In this document: positions 34,681-44,036 of the stretch, piece after piece | Numbering within the stretch: the first letter of the stretch is position 1 | Layout: every line of letters begins with the position of its first letter | Origin: an uncultured Alphaproteobacteria bacterium | GTDB taxonomy: Bacteria; Pseudomonadota; Alphaproteobacteria; MPNO01; UBA2964 | Assembly (NCBI GenBank): GCA_951812775.1 | Contig: OX638326.1 | Coordinates: 1,190,335-1,254,334, forward strand | Length of the DNA: 64,000 nt | Reading direction: 5' to 3' | Program-made: the position numbers and the translations under genes | The notes under the pieces: generated by a model | The model's database searches: none | Seen by the model: the letters and a program-made list of their open reading frames with translations, nothing else | Told to the model about the DNA's origin: nothing

Positions 34681-35601
34681 CTAATAATCTACCCATTCAG
34701 CTGCGCCATCGATAAACAATCCGTCGATATCGGGTACCTGGCTGATAAATTTCTGTTCATGCAGATAACGCATAAGCGTTGCAACAATCTCACGGTTCTT
34801 ATCTGTCAGGCCGAATTGAATAAAGTCGTGTCCAGCAGCATCATCTCCCCAAGGGTTCAAATTGCCGCCATCCGTATAAAACTGTTTCTTGCTGGCGCAA
34901 TAGGCGTCGAACAACGGCTTCGGACATTTCGGAAATTTAGCCAGAATGTCTTCATGAATAACGACAGCATGGTTCAAAGGGAAGATGCCGGTTCTCCCGA
35001 AGTAATCGCGTTCCTCTGATTCTGTGTCAGGAAAAAGCTGACGCAACTTCTGTTCTCCAGCCGGATTTTTTCCGTCTTTGGTACTTGGCGCCAGAAATGC
35101 ATCGATCTTTCCGTCAATGACCAGCTGTTCCAGATCTTCGTCTAACGCCTCAACACCAGCTTCCGCGGGTGGCGTAAATCGCTGTTTCTTTTCAGACACC
35201 CAGTTTAGATCGCTCCAGTGTAGTTCGTATTCGTCGATCATCAGACCGCGCCACCAGACACCAGCGGTCTGAGTGTATTCCCGGGCACCAATGGTTTTGC
35301 CTTTTAATTGGGATGGATGGGTAAGATCACTGTCTTTGCGTACAAAAAGCGAGCCATGGCGAAAGGAACGATTAAGAAATACCGGGATCGCCGTCATGGG
35401 AGCGATATTGCGATCCTTCATAAGGGTATAGTTGGCGAGAGAAAACTCGAAAGGTTCGTTTTCGAGTACCGGCCTGAACGATTGCCCTGGCCCGACACTG
35501 GTGTAATTCAGATCGAAACCGTCCCGAACGCCGGTGACGTTCTTAAAAAACGGCAGGTCATTGCCGACCATCTCGATTCTATTATTGGCACTACCAGACA
35601 C
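34681..35601 (-). CDS. 4,5-dihydroxyphthalate decarboxylase-like / periplasmic-binding-fold protein
   Basis: A 306-residue protein with a type II periplasmic-binding-protein fold but no signal peptide, pointing to the cytoplasmic 4,5-dihydroxyphthalate decarboxylase group. Typical blocks: FRPVLENEPFEFSLANYTL, RSFRHGSLFVRKDSDLTHP, LKGKTIGAREYTQTAGVWWRG. The catalytic residues are not certain to me. Start is a GTG at 35601 with GGGAG 7 bp upstream. It lies just outside the left edge of the putative island, so joint catabolism with the island genes is only possible, not shown. Confidence 0.72.
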   Translation of the reverse strand: MSGSANNRIEMVGNDLPFFKNVTGVRDGFDLNYTSVGPGQSFRPVLENEPFEFSLANYTLMKDRNIAPMTAIPVFLNRSFRHGSLFVRKDSDLTHPSQLKGKTIGAREYTQTAGVWWRGLMIDEYELHWSDLNWVSEKKQRFTPPAEAGVEALDEDLEQLVIDGKIDAFLAPSTKDGKNPAGEQKLRQLFPDTESEERDYFGRTGIFPLNHAVVIHEDILAKFPKCPKPLFDAYCASKKQFYTDGGNLNPWGDDAAGHDFIQFGLTDKNREIVATLMRYLHEQKFISQVPDIDGLFIDGAAEWVDY

Positions 35602-35879
35602 ATTGCGCTCCCGTCACTGCCGTTCTTTTCCATGATAATCGTGCAAGCATCGAAATACACCCAGTGGATCCGATGACGGTGCGCAAGTTTTTCGATTTCC
35701 GTCGGTGTGCTGGCGTCCCCTAGGGGAGAAGAACGCCATTTTCCGAGAGTCCCGGAAAATCTGCATTTTGGGCATCGCCTCGTGAGTTATGATCCGTTTA
35801 GAGTACCAGTTTATGTACCAATCGGAAAATCAGATGAAATTAATTTCATAGGGCCTCGACAATCAAAATTGATATGAGT
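35602..35879. other. Left-boundary intergenic region of putative island
   Basis: About 280 bp between the decarboxylase-like and DehI-like genes. It contains the 21-bp tRNA-Glu-derived repeat (35707-35727). Next to it is an 8-bp AT-rich hairpin (35738-35745 with 35753-35760, loop 7), which could close the island operon. No integrase fragment was recognised on either strand by eye. Confidence 0.5.
35707..35727 (-). repeat. Putative att site: copy of tRNA-Glu 3' end
   Basis: This 21-bp segment is identical to 46903-46923 in the same orientation. It includes the last 17 bases of tRNA-Glu (T-arm end, acceptor strand and CCA) plus 4 bp beyond. Flanking bases differ. A tRNA 3' fragment without the rest of the gene is the hallmark of site-specific integration. 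Confidence 0.8.
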
Positions 35880-36725
35880 TTAAACTTTAGATTTGTCAGA
35901 CGGCATCGCGGCAATAATGGCACACACAATCGGAATCATTCTTGCTATCGCGCCACACCCAACGAATGGAGACAGCGCTTCAGATATTTCGACAGCGTTT
36001 AGTGGCGGTGTCTGTACATTTAAATTGCCAGCCATAGCACTTCCCTCGGCACGCGCCGACTCTACGACTCCGAGAACGGCGTCATCAAGAATGCCATTGG
36101 CGTCCAATGGCTTAAGCCGGTCGACACATAGCGCTAGAAACCCATGCCAGTGAGCCAGATGCCGTGCAATCCCTGAGCTCACAACAGTTGCCCGTTCTGT
36201 CATACCAATCGAGCTAAAATCCAATGCGAGGCCTTCAGTTCTCGGAGGCATATCCGACTGCGCCATCAAGTCAGGCAAGGTCTCGACGACCGGCGACGGC
36301 CTATCGGCAGTCGGCAATTCATCACAGACAAGAGCGTCGAATTCACCATTGAGAAAGAGTGTGAGCGCCGTAAAGGCAATGAGGTTGATCGGATTGGTTT
36401 GATCGTAATTTGCAAGAACGGCCCGGACTATTCTTTCTTTCTCAATGCCGATACGAGCATCTCTAAGTTCCTTTATCGTCCAGGGTTGTGCTTGTCGTAT
36501 TGAAATAGAACGCCGCAATTCCTTCGCGGAGGCGTCCAGAGCGCCGGTCACATATAACGGTTTTACGGCATTCCATGTCCATGACAACGCACCATCAATC
36601 GTTGCTAGGCGCCGCCAGACCATGTTGGTCGTGGGCACCCCGAGCGTCACTTTGATGTCTGCATAGAGAGCTGCGATCTCCCCGGAGGCTTCGCTCTCCG
36701 CAATTGTAGGGATCGGATCACTCAT
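35880..36725 (-). CDS. DehI-family (halocarboxylic acid dehalogenase-like) protein
   Basis: A 281-residue protein starting MSDPIPTIAESEASGEIAAL, followed by YADIKVTLGVPTTNMVWRRL and GALSWTWNAVKPLY. This is the N-terminal block of the DehI family named after the group I 2-haloacid dehalogenase of Pseudomonas putida. The family has many members of unknown activity, and I cannot verify the catalytic aspartate here. It is the last gene of the island operon, 9 bp after the PanE-like gene. Dehalogenation of a carboxylic acid is therefore a possibility, not a conclusion. Confidence 0.65.
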   Translation of the reverse strand: MSDPIPTIAESEASGEIAALYADIKVTLGVPTTNMVWRRLATIDGALSWTWNAVKPLYVTGALDASAKELRRSISIRQAQPWTIKELRDARIGIEKERIVRAVLANYDQTNPINLIAFTALTLFLNGEFDALVCDELPTADRPSPVVETLPDLMAQSDMPPRTEGLALDFSSIGMTERATVVSSGIARHLAHWHGFLALCVDRLKPLDANGILDDAVLGVVESARAEGSAMAGNLNVQTPPLNAVEISEALSPFVGCGAIARMIPIVCAIIAAMPSDKSKV

Positions 36726-36734
36726 GAAAGTCTT

Positions 36735-37712
36735 CTAATACAATTCTGCCTGTCGGCCGCGCTCCTGTATAAGCGCGAGAACCACGTCGATATTGGGTGT
36801 TGGTACATCAGTCATGCGGCCCAATTCTTGAACCGCCGTCATCAACGCGTCAATTTCCAGCGACCGATCACGCTCGAGATCCTGAAGCATCGACATCTTA
36901 TGTCCGGCAATGGCTGCTGCGGCATCCAAGCGGCGCTCAATAAATTTCTCAGGAATATCGATGCCCAGCGCCTCATTCACGGATTTCGTCTCATACATCA
37001 TGGTTTTACAAAGGGCGCGCAACGCAGGTTCTGTAGTCGTTCGATCCAACGTCGCATGGGTTAGCGCCCCGATAGCATTGAAACAGACATTGCCCCACAA
37101 CTTCAGCCAGACGTTAAAGCGAACATTGTCGCGGACCGGCGCTTCCATCCCGGATTTAATAAATGCTTCGCTGATGGCATGCACTCTCTCACTATCGCTG
37201 CCATCAGGTTCCCCCAACGTGAAGCGCTTAAGCTCATGATGCTCTATTACCCCCGGCTCGATCACCTCGCAGGCCGGATCAACGACAGCACCAATAGCGC
37301 GTTCGGGGCCAATTAATTGCCATTGTTTACCGCCGGGGTCGACAGATTCCAGGACCCGGCCTTCAAACGCTCCAGCGGACTTATAGAAATACCACCAGGG
37401 AATACCGTTCATGGCGGTCACGACCGCCGTATCGGGACCGAGCAGAGGTGCAAAATCTTCGGCCACTTCGGCAGATTGATGGGCCTTAAGTGCACAGATC
37501 ACAAAATCCTGCGGGCCAAAGTCCGCCGGGTTATCGCTCGCGGGAATATTAGCGACTTTCTCTTCGCCCTCTATACGCAGCTTCAGACCGTTCTCTTTAA
37601 TGGCAGCAAGGTGTGGTCCGCGGGCAATCGCGCACACGTCATAGCCGGATTGCGCCAATTCGACAGCGACGTACCCGCCAATAGCACCGGCGCCATAAAC
37701 ACAAATTTTCAT
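36735..37712 (-). CDS. Ketopantoate reductase-like protein (PanE/ApbA family)
   Basis: A 325-residue NADPH-dependent 2-oxo acid reductase: Rossmann motif CVYGAGAIGGYVAVEL at residues 3-18, LKAHQ near 91-95, and the C-terminal domain with FNVWLKLWGNVCFNAIGALT, where the catalytic lysine lies (LKLWGN). A biosynthetic PanE is not excluded, but its place in a catabolic island operon suggests another 2-oxo or hydroxy acid. Starts 22 bp downstream of the SDR stop. Confidence 0.85.
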   Translation of the reverse strand: MKICVYGAGAIGGYVAVELAQSGYDVCAIARGPHLAAIKENGLKLRIEGEEKVANIPASDNPADFGPQDFVICALKAHQSAEVAEDFAPLLGPDTAVVTAMNGIPWWYFYKSAGAFEGRVLESVDPGGKQWQLIGPERAIGAVVDPACEVIEPGVIEHHELKRFTLGEPDGSDSERVHAISEAFIKSGMEAPVRDNVRFNVWLKLWGNVCFNAIGALTHATLDRTTTEPALRALCKTMMYETKSVNEALGIDIPEKFIERRLDAAAAIAGHKMSMLQDLERDRSLEIDALMTAVQELGRMTDVPTPNIDVVLALIQERGRQAELY

Positions 37713-37734
37713 GGGTTTCCCCTACTCTTCGCGG

Positions 37735-38541
37735 CTACATAAACCGGTCAGCGCCACCAGAAGCCTCGACAGTCGCACCTGTCGTAAATCGATTACGGTC
37801 AGATGCGAGAAAGGCCGCCAATGCGGCAATGTCTTCAGGTTCACCAAAGTGCCCAACCGGCGTCATCGCCGCTCCTAAACGGGCGACCAGTTCTTCGTCT
37901 GAAAGGTCAGCCCAGTCCGGATGGGTTTCTCGCGCCTTGGGAATCATATTATCAGCCCAATTGTCGGTCGTTACCGCGCCGATGCCAATAGCATTGACCA
38001 GAATACCGTCTGGGGCGACGTCGAGCGCCAGGCTTTTCGTCAGGTTATTGATTCCTGCGCTGAGGGCATGTGAAATGGTGAGTTTGGGGTTTGGGTAGAT
38101 ACCACCGACCGAAGACATGTTGACGATCCGTCCCCAGCCCTTTTGTTTCATATGCGGTGCCGCAGCCTGACAAAAATGTACCATGCTGAGGAGCTTTGTA
38201 CTGGTCATATCTTCCCAATCATCATCGGAAGAATCCAAAACGCCGCCCGCATGCGCGCGACCAGCGTTATTGACCAAAATATCCACCGACCCGAAAGCCT
38301 CAACCGCGCCTGCGACGACACGCGCCGGGTCTTTAGGCTTACTGACATCTGCGGCAACGCAAATAACGTCAGCACCGGTCTGATTGCGCAACTCATCCCC
38401 AGCGCTTTCCAACCTTTCCTGACCCCTTGCCGTCAACACGATTTGGGCGCCGTTCTCCGCAAGTTCGCGCGCCGTCGCTTTGCCAATACCCGTGCTGCTA
38501 CCGGTGACGACAGCCACTTTTCCCTTAATGCCTAAATCCAT
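37735..38541 (-). CDS. Short-chain dehydrogenase/reductase
   Basis: Classical SDR of 268 residues: TGSSTGIGKA near residue 14, NNAGRAHAGG near 90 and VNMSSVGG with the catalytic Ser. The expected Tyr-x3-Lys is changed: the helix after the Ser reads LTISHALSAGINNLTKSL, where His-Ala-Leu-Ser replaces Tyr-x-x-Ser and no Lys sits at the next position. The dyad is thus absent by eye, unusual for an active SDR. The C-terminus VEASGGADRFM is of the usual type. Lies between GntR and PanE-like genes in the island operon. Role uncertain. Confidence 0.8.
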   Translation of the reverse strand: MDLGIKGKVAVVTGSSTGIGKATARELAENGAQIVLTARGQERLESAGDELRNQTGADVICVAADVSKPKDPARVVAGAVEAFGSVDILVNNAGRAHAGGVLDSSDDDWEDMTSTKLLSMVHFCQAAAPHMKQKGWGRIVNMSSVGGIYPNPKLTISHALSAGINNLTKSLALDVAPDGILVNAIGIGAVTTDNWADNMIPKARETHPDWADLSDEELVARLGAAMTPVGHFGEPEDIAALAAFLASDRNRFTTGATVEASGGADRFM

Positions 38542-38553
38542 GCCGCGTACTCC

Positions 38554-39342
38554 TTATTCTTCTGCGAGTTTTACTGCGAGTCCCCGTTCCTGACGCGGCA
38601 ACGTGATCTCAAATTGAAATGTGTCGGTGGGATAGTAAAACGTCATTATTTCGAGGACGTTGTTTTCTTTGGAAAAGGTGATGCGGTCCATGGCAAGGGA
38701 GGGTTCCCCCGGCTTCATATTTAAAATTGCTGCCGCATCGGCATCCAATTCCTCCGAACGAATAATATGTTTAGCTTCTTTGATAGCGATGTGCATTTCG
38801 TTTTCAAAAACCGAGTATGTCGTTTCATTGAGATGATCCTCTTGTGCCAGAACGTGCGCGACCCCACTCAAAGCGAGCGGTAAATAAAGATCGACGAGCG
38901 CGATGGGAGCACCGTTGTGTTTGTAACAGCGCCTCAAGTGCGTCACCCTTTCGTCTCCGTTACAGAGAGTGTCCCGGACACGTTCAGGCGGAACAAGCTG
39001 GTCCAACCCAAGCATCTCCACTTCCGGTTCAATCCCTCTCTCCGTCAAAGCCTCGATGATGGTTTTTGCTTGTCGGTTGAGCGGTTGGTTGACCTGCGTC
39101 GCGCCAACAAAAGTCCCTTTGCCCTGCTTCCGGACGACCTGACCATCTTTTTCCAATTCGGCCAGCGCCTGACGAACGGTGACCCGGCTCACGCCGAACT
39201 CACTCATCAACGAGGCCTCGCTAGGCAACATTTCACCTGAAGACAACCGTCCGTCGTCAATCCGGCCAACCAAATCATCGGCGACTTGCCGATAAAGTGG
39301 TTGATCGGATTCTCTTGATAACAGCTTAGACTCTACGCTCAT
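38554..39342 (-). CDS. GntR/HutC-family transcriptional regulator with UTRA domain
   Basis: A 262-residue regulator. The winged-helix N-terminus reads YRQVADDLVGRIDDG, LPSEASLMSEFGVSRVTVRQAL (recognition helix) and VVRKQGKGTFV. The UTRA effector domain follows from about residue 95 (VTHLRRCYKHNGAPIALVD). HutC-type proteins sense a small carboxylate or sugar. The gene sits within the catabolic operon (20 bp after the aldehyde dehydrogenase gene) and is the natural candidate to control it. A possible operator is the 8-bp palindrome TACATGTA near 45113-45120, at the divergent promoter region. Confidence 0.9.
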   Translation of the reverse strand: MSVESKLLSRESDQPLYRQVADDLVGRIDDGRLSSGEMLPSEASLMSEFGVSRVTVRQALAELEKDGQVVRKQGKGTFVGATQVNQPLNRQAKTIIEALTERGIEPEVEMLGLDQLVPPERVRDTLCNGDERVTHLRRCYKHNGAPIALVDLYLPLALSGVAHVLAQEDHLNETTYSVFENEMHIAIKEAKHIIRSEELDADAAAILNMKPGEPSLAMDRITFSKENNVLEIMTFYYPTDTFQFEITLPRQERGLAVKLAEE

Positions 39343-39362
39343 TCCAACTCTTTATCGTAGCG

Positions 39363-40859
39363 CTAAATATCAAAGCGGGATTTGAAGCGTTCCATTCCAA
39401 CGGTCACGCTTTTCACCTGCGTGTATTCATGCATGGCCTCTGCACCGTGCTCACGGCCAATGCCACTCATCTTATAACCACCGAAGGGAATTTCAGACTG
39501 ATAGCCGTAAGCGTTTAGAAATACATTACCCGATTCAAGAGCTTCTGCAACTTGGTGGCCTTTCCGAATGTCATTGGTCCAGACATAGGATGCCAAACCA
39601 AATTCGGAATTGTTCGCCATGGCAATCGCTTCATCCATGTCATTGTATCGCATAACACAAAGGACCGGACCAAACAGCTCTTCCTGAGCCGCATCCATTT
39701 CGTTTTCGACATTCGTCAAAATCGTGGGTGGCAGAAAATTTCCTTTCTCTAGACCTGGCTCTTCCGCCTTTTTGCCACCGCAATTGATGGAAACGCCCTG
39801 CTCTTCTGCCTTCTTCACCTCTACGAGTATTTCATCAAGCCGTTCCGCCGTCATAAGCGGACCCAGCTGTGTCGTTCCTTCAAGAGGGTTACCCATAGGA
39901 ATTTTCGACGCCTTGGCCATCAAATCTGCAATGAAATTATCATGCATGGAAGGGGGAACGAAAAGGCGTGTACCGGCAAAGCATACCTCTGCCTTACGCG
40001 CGAAGGCCTGCGTGAGAACACCATCGATGGCCTCGTCCCAATCGATATCTTCACACACGATGATCGGACCTTTACCACCCAGCTCAAGAACAGTTGGCGT
40101 AATTGTCGCAACTGCCTGTTGCATGATTTCGTAGCCGCCCTGTGTGCCGCCTGTGAAGATGATTTTCCGGACCTTCGGGTGTTCAACGATGGCCTTGCCA
40201 ACCGTCCGGCCGGAACCGGTAATGATATTGACGGAACCCGCTGGGAAACCGGCTTCTTCAACGATTTTGGCGAAACGCAATACGCTGAGCGGTGCCACAA
40301 TGGACGGTTTCACCACCATGGTGTTGCCGCAGGCGATTGCCGCGGCAAATCCACGCGCCATCAACTTCAGCGGCGTGTTCCACGGCACGATCTGACCGAT
40401 CACCCCATAGGGTTCGCGCCGCGTATAATTAAACCGTGCGCCGAGGTCCTGGTACGATCCTTCGATCTTCCCCGCAAAGCCTGCGAAGTACTCCATATGG
40501 AGTGCCGAGGTCGCTACCTCCATCCGCGTTTCGCGAATAGGAATACCGGTATCCATTGATTCCAATGTTGCAAATATCTCGAGATCCCGTTGCAACAGCT
40601 GAGCCACACGATACAAAAGAGAGCCCCGTTCACGATCCAGCAAATCCTTCCAGGAAGGATCATGGAATGTCGCATGTGCTGTCTCGACGGCCTCATTCAC
40701 CTGATCATTGGTGGCGGGATTGATGGCGCAGATCGACTGATTGTCAAAGGGGTTGAGAATATCGACGGCGTCGCTGACGCCACCCTGAACCCATTTACCA
40801 CCGATATATTGATCGCTCACGATATCGGCTTTGGCATCGCTGAGTTGCACAACAGTCAT
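39363..40859 (-). CDS. NAD(P)-dependent aldehyde dehydrogenase
   Basis: A 498-residue ALDH: the catalytic Glu in LELGGKGPIIV, the nucleophile Cys in EVCFAGTRLFV, the cofactor-binding VKPSIVAPLSVLRF, and the C-terminal signature PFGGYKMSGIGREHGAEAM. Close in type to betaine/aromatic aldehyde dehydrogenases. The ATG at 40859 has AAGGAAAG upstream, so the longer frame is not used. It probably oxidises an aldehyde intermediate of the island pathway. It follows the tctA-like gene by 44 bp. Confidence 0.92.
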   Translation of the reverse strand: MTVVQLSDAKADIVSDQYIGGKWVQGGVSDAVDILNPFDNQSICAINPATNDQVNEAVETAHATFHDPSWKDLLDRERGSLLYRVAQLLQRDLEIFATLESMDTGIPIRETRMEVATSALHMEYFAGFAGKIEGSYQDLGARFNYTRREPYGVIGQIVPWNTPLKLMARGFAAAIACGNTMVVKPSIVAPLSVLRFAKIVEEAGFPAGSVNIITGSGRTVGKAIVEHPKVRKIIFTGGTQGGYEIMQQAVATITPTVLELGGKGPIIVCEDIDWDEAIDGVLTQAFARKAEVCFAGTRLFVPPSMHDNFIADLMAKASKIPMGNPLEGTTQLGPLMTAERLDEILVEVKKAEEQGVSINCGGKKAEEPGLEKGNFLPPTILTNVENEMDAAQEELFGPVLCVMRYNDMDEAIAMANNSEFGLASYVWTNDIRKGHQVAEALESGNVFLNAYGYQSEIPFGGYKMSGIGREHGAEAMHEYTQVKSVTVGMERFKSRFDI

Positions 40860-40903
40860 TTTAACTTTCCTTTCTTTATCAACGGGCAGATCACCCATTT
40901 TTT

Positions 40904-42412
40904 CTACGGTTTAGTGGCGGCAAGACGGCGGGGTCGCCTTTCCTGCCAAAATGTCCAAGACAAATAGACGACCATCAGCACGATGAAGGTGGCGCTAATG
41001 GGTTTCTTGAAGAATATGAGGGGGTCCCCCAACGCGATGATAAGCGACATTCGAAACTGCTCTTCGAGGATCGTGCCCAGGATGAGCGCCAATAAGAGCG
41101 GTAAGATCGGGTAACCCCATTTCTGCATGTAATAAGCGAGTACACCAAAAAACAGCATGATCCAGACATCCAGGACGCTGTTTTTGAGCGCGTAAGAACC
41201 AATGATGCAGAGCAAGACAATCGCGGGCATCAGAATCCGTACGGGTATCTTCACCGCACGAACGAAAAACGGAATGCCAAATAGCGCTACGAAAAACAGG
41301 ACCAATAAGGCAATGCCGTATGAGCCAAACAGCCCATAAACCACTTCAGGGCTATTCTGAAATAGTAGAGGTCCAGGTGTCAGTCCTTGAATAATCAGGG
41401 CGCCGAGCATTACGGCAGTAACCGGGTCGCCGGGTATGCCGAGAATCAACATCGGGATCAACGCGCCGCCGGTAAGCGCGCTGTTAGCAGCTTCCGGTGC
41501 GGATATACCTTCTGGATGACCTTCACCAAAAGGCGTTTCGCGATCTCGCGAGAACTTCTCGGCATATTGGTATCCCAGCGTCGCCGCGATGGCGCTCCCT
41601 GTTCCAGGTATTGCTCCGATAACGCTGCCAATCACCGATGATCGAATGATGCAAACAGCAAGGCTCTTCAGCTTGCCAAAAGCTTCCTTAATACCGTCAA
41701 ACGCTTTGATTTTGATGTCGGCAATTTTCGGGCCAACACTTTCGTCCTGCCGGAGGCTTTGTATCGCGACTGGAATTGCGAACATGCCGATCATTACGGG
41801 AATGAAAGATACGCCTTGCTGGAAAATAACCGTGTCGAAGGTATAGCGAGACGATGCCGAGATTGGGTCTAGCCCAATGGTCGCGACAGCGAGTCCTATT
41901 CCAGCGGAAACCATGCCGCGAATCATAGCGCCTTCGGAAAACCCAGCCACGAGTGTAAGGCCAAGCAACACCAACATGGCTTGTTCGGGGGCGCCAAAGA
42001 GCAAGGCGAAATCCGCAAGTTGCGGCGCGACCATGATGAGCATCACGAGCCCGAACAACCCACCCAAAATACTGGACAGGAACGCGATGCCAAGCGCTAA
42101 GTCAGCGCGGCCTTTTTTCGTCATCGGATAGCCGTCAACATTGGTGATAACTGATGCGGGATTACCTGGGATATTGATCAGGATCGCCGAAATGGCGCCG
42201 CCCGCCATGCCACCGACAAAGACGCCAAGCATAAGACCGAGTGAAGGACCGCTCTCCAGATAAAATGTAAAAGGAAGCAGCAACACGACCGCCATAGATA
42301 CGGTCAAACCGGGCATAGCGGAAATAACGAGCCCCAGCGTCACACCTGCAACGGTCAAGAGAAACGTCAGAGGCTGGAGTGCCGCATTGATTCCTTGTAC
42401 TAAATATTCCAA
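40904..42412 (-). CDS. tctA: Tripartite tricarboxylate transporter large permease TctA
   Basis: A 502-residue inner-membrane protein with about 12 helices and the TctA motif blocks GLVISAMPGLTVSMAVVLLLPFTF, GGMAGGAISAILINIPGNPAS and GAIPGTGSAIAATLGYQYAEK. TTT systems import carboxylates using an ion gradient. Substrate specificity resides in TctC; any small di- or tricarboxylate or aromatic acid is possible. It follows the tctB-like gene by 27 bp. Confidence 0.93.
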   Translation of the reverse strand: MEYLVQGINAALQPLTFLLTVAGVTLGLVISAMPGLTVSMAVVLLLPFTFYLESGPSLGLMLGVFVGGMAGGAISAILINIPGNPASVITNVDGYPMTKKGRADLALGIAFLSSILGGLFGLVMLIMVAPQLADFALLFGAPEQAMLVLLGLTLVAGFSEGAMIRGMVSAGIGLAVATIGLDPISASSRYTFDTVIFQQGVSFIPVMIGMFAIPVAIQSLRQDESVGPKIADIKIKAFDGIKEAFGKLKSLAVCIIRSSVIGSVIGAIPGTGSAIAATLGYQYAEKFSRDRETPFGEGHPEGISAPEAANSALTGGALIPMLILGIPGDPVTAVMLGALIIQGLTPGPLLFQNSPEVVYGLFGSYGIALLVLFFVALFGIPFFVRAVKIPVRILMPAIVLLCIIGSYALKNSVLDVWIMLFFGVLAYYMQKWGYPILPLLLALILGTILEEQFRMSLIIALGDPLIFFKKPISATFIVLMVVYLSWTFWQERRPRRLAATKP

Positions 42413-42439
42413 TCGATGAACTCCGCCGCGTGATCCGCC

Positions 42440-42892
42440 TCAGAAAGCGAAAACCACACCGAACCCTTCGCTAAATACGAGAAACAGGCCAACTGCCAAC
42501 AGAAGCGAGATCACAGCGCTTTTCCACAAGGGCCTAAGCCCCATGACAATTGACAAAACCAGAACCATGACAGCGCTTGCCGGAATAAAGCCGACATAAG
42601 GCATTGAAACGACAGCTCCGACGACGCAGGCGATAACAATCAGACTATTAGTAAATTCGCGAAAACTGATACCCCAATCGGAGGGCTCTTGCTTCGGAAG
42701 CCTCCGATATTCTGCGATCTGACGAACACCCTCAATCAGGGCAAACAAACCTGCGATAGCCATAATAATGGTCGGAAAGAATCCTGGACCGAAGCCTTCT
42801 TGTAGATCCATGACGGGAAAGCCCTGGGCTGTCACGCCGTATACAATTACGACCAGGAACAGAAAAAACGGAAAGAAAATCCGACCAATCAC
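42440..42892 (-). CDS. tctB: Tripartite tricarboxylate transporter small permease TctB
   Basis: A 150-residue protein with four hydrophobic helices: IFFPFFLFLVVIVYGVTAQ, IIMAIAGLFALIEGV, SLIVIACVVGAVVSM and VISLLLAVGLFLVFSEGF. Placement between tctC- and tctA-like genes and the length identify it as the small permease of the TTT system. Sequence of this subunit is poorly conserved, so the call rests largely on context. Confidence 0.88.
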   Translation of the reverse strand: MIGRIFFPFFLFLVVIVYGVTAQGFPVMDLQEGFGPGFFPTIIMAIAGLFALIEGVRQIAEYRRLPKQEPSDWGISFREFTNSLIVIACVVGAVVSMPYVGFIPASAVMVLVLSIVMGLRPLWKSAVISLLLAVGLFLVFSEGFGVVFAF

Positions 42893-42913
42893 TGAGGGTT
42901 ACTCCATCGCATT

Positions 42914-42950
42914 GAAAAAAATCGGCAGGCAGGATCAGCTCCCACCTGCC
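42914..42950 (-). terminator. Terminator/attenuator between tctC and tctB
   Basis: On the minus strand an 11-bp stem with two wobble pairs (42940-42950 with 42924-42934), loop of 5, then GATTTTTTT (complement of 42914-42923). It lies between the binding-protein stop and the permease start, so it should raise the binding protein relative to permeases. Confidence 0.8.
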
Positions 42951-42967
42951 AACTTGGTCGTTGTCTG

Positions 42968-43924
42968 CTACTTCTTCTTTTTGATCTTCGCGACAACCGC
43001 GCCCAGAAGTGCGTTCTGCTTCTTCACATAGGCAGGGAATTTGTCGAGACCAATATAGTTGATCCCAAAGCCACGTTTCTTGGCAGTCGCGGCAAGTTTC
43101 TTATCTGTCGCTGCTGCTTTGAACGCTTTGGCAAGAGCTGCTTTAACGCTCTTCGGTGTGCCTTTCGGGACGAATACACCACGGAACTGATAGAAACCGA
43201 GATCCATGCCAAGTTCTTTGAAAGTCGGCACATCTGCATAGGCGGGAACGCGTTTTGGCGCAGAGATGGCCAACAAACGAACCTTGCCAGCTTTCATTGA
43301 CGGGATAAGCTCAGGCGGATGAACCGAAATCGCATCCACTTCACCAGCGAGCAAGGACGGCAGACGCCGCTTGCCAACAGGAACGAATGTGACCTTAGCC
43401 TTTTGCTCAGACACCAAAGCCGCAGCCGTCATATAGGTGAAACTACCCGAACCGGCATGTCCAACTTTAATCTTACCGGGGTTCTTTTTCGTTGCCGCAA
43501 GGAACTCAGGCAAAGTCTTGTAGGGTGAATCTGCACGGACCGCGATGGTCGTTGCATCGAAAGTAACGCCACAAACATAGTCAAAGTGATCATAGCTATA
43601 AGGCAATTTACCGAGCAGAGTTGCTGTCAGAATTGATGCAGACAGCCAGCCTACATTGTAACCGTCTGGCTTTTGTTTACCGACAAAGTTAAAGCCGATG
43701 GATCCACCGCCGCCAAGTTTGTTGGTCGCCTTGATAGGTTTGCCAAGAAGTTTTTCAGCTGCTTTGGCTGACAAACGGCCAGCGATATCTGCCGCGCCAC
43801 CTGGCTTAAAGGTAATCGTCATGGTGACCGGTTTGGTCGGATAGTCCATGGCAATAGCGGCTGGCGCCATTGTCAGGGGCGCTGCAACAACACCTGCAGC
43901 AACGAGATAAGCTAAATTCTTCAT
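42968..43924 (-). CDS. tctC: Tripartite tricarboxylate transporter binding protein TctC
   Basis: A 318-residue exported protein with a signal peptide (MKNLAYLVAAGVVAAPLTMA, cleavage near AIA/MD). The mature part starts YPTKPVTMTITFKPGGAAD, the TctC/Bug-family start, with GHAGSGSF and the ligand-site block KVRLLAIS. Bug proteins bind diverse carboxylates. GGGAGAAG precedes the ATG. It is separated by terminator hairpins from both the amidase gene upstream and the tctB gene downstream. Confidence 0.92.
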   Translation of the reverse strand: MKNLAYLVAAGVVAAPLTMAPAAIAMDYPTKPVTMTITFKPGGAADIAGRLSAKAAEKLLGKPIKATNKLGGGGSIGFNFVGKQKPDGYNVGWLSASILTATLLGKLPYSYDHFDYVCGVTFDATTIAVRADSPYKTLPEFLAATKKNPGKIKVGHAGSGSFTYMTAAALVSEQKAKVTFVPVGKRRLPSLLAGEVDAISVHPPELIPSMKAGKVRLLAISAPKRVPAYADVPTFKELGMDLGFYQFRGVFVPKGTPKSVKAALAKAFKAAATDKKLAATAKKRGFGINYIGLDKFPAYVKKQNALLGAVVAKIKKKK

Positions 43925-43988
43925 CGTAATTCTTCTCCCTTCCTCACCCAGTAACTGTCGGGCTTAAAATCGAAATATTTTGGTTTTT

Positions 43989-44025
43989 AAAAAGAAAACG
44001 CGCGGTGAGAAGTTCCCACCGCGCG
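43989..44025 (-). terminator. Rho-independent terminator after the amidase gene
   Basis: On the minus strand a perfect GC-rich 9-bp stem (44017-44025 with 43999-44007), loop of 9, then TTTTCTTTTT. It sits directly after the amidase stop and before tctC. Confidence 0.88.
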
Positions 44026-44036
44026 CGGCACACTAA

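Noticed and set aside
35738-35760. Hairpin next to the left att copy as a terminator
   Set aside because: AT-rich stem and no following T-run on either strand; kept only as a note in the region description.
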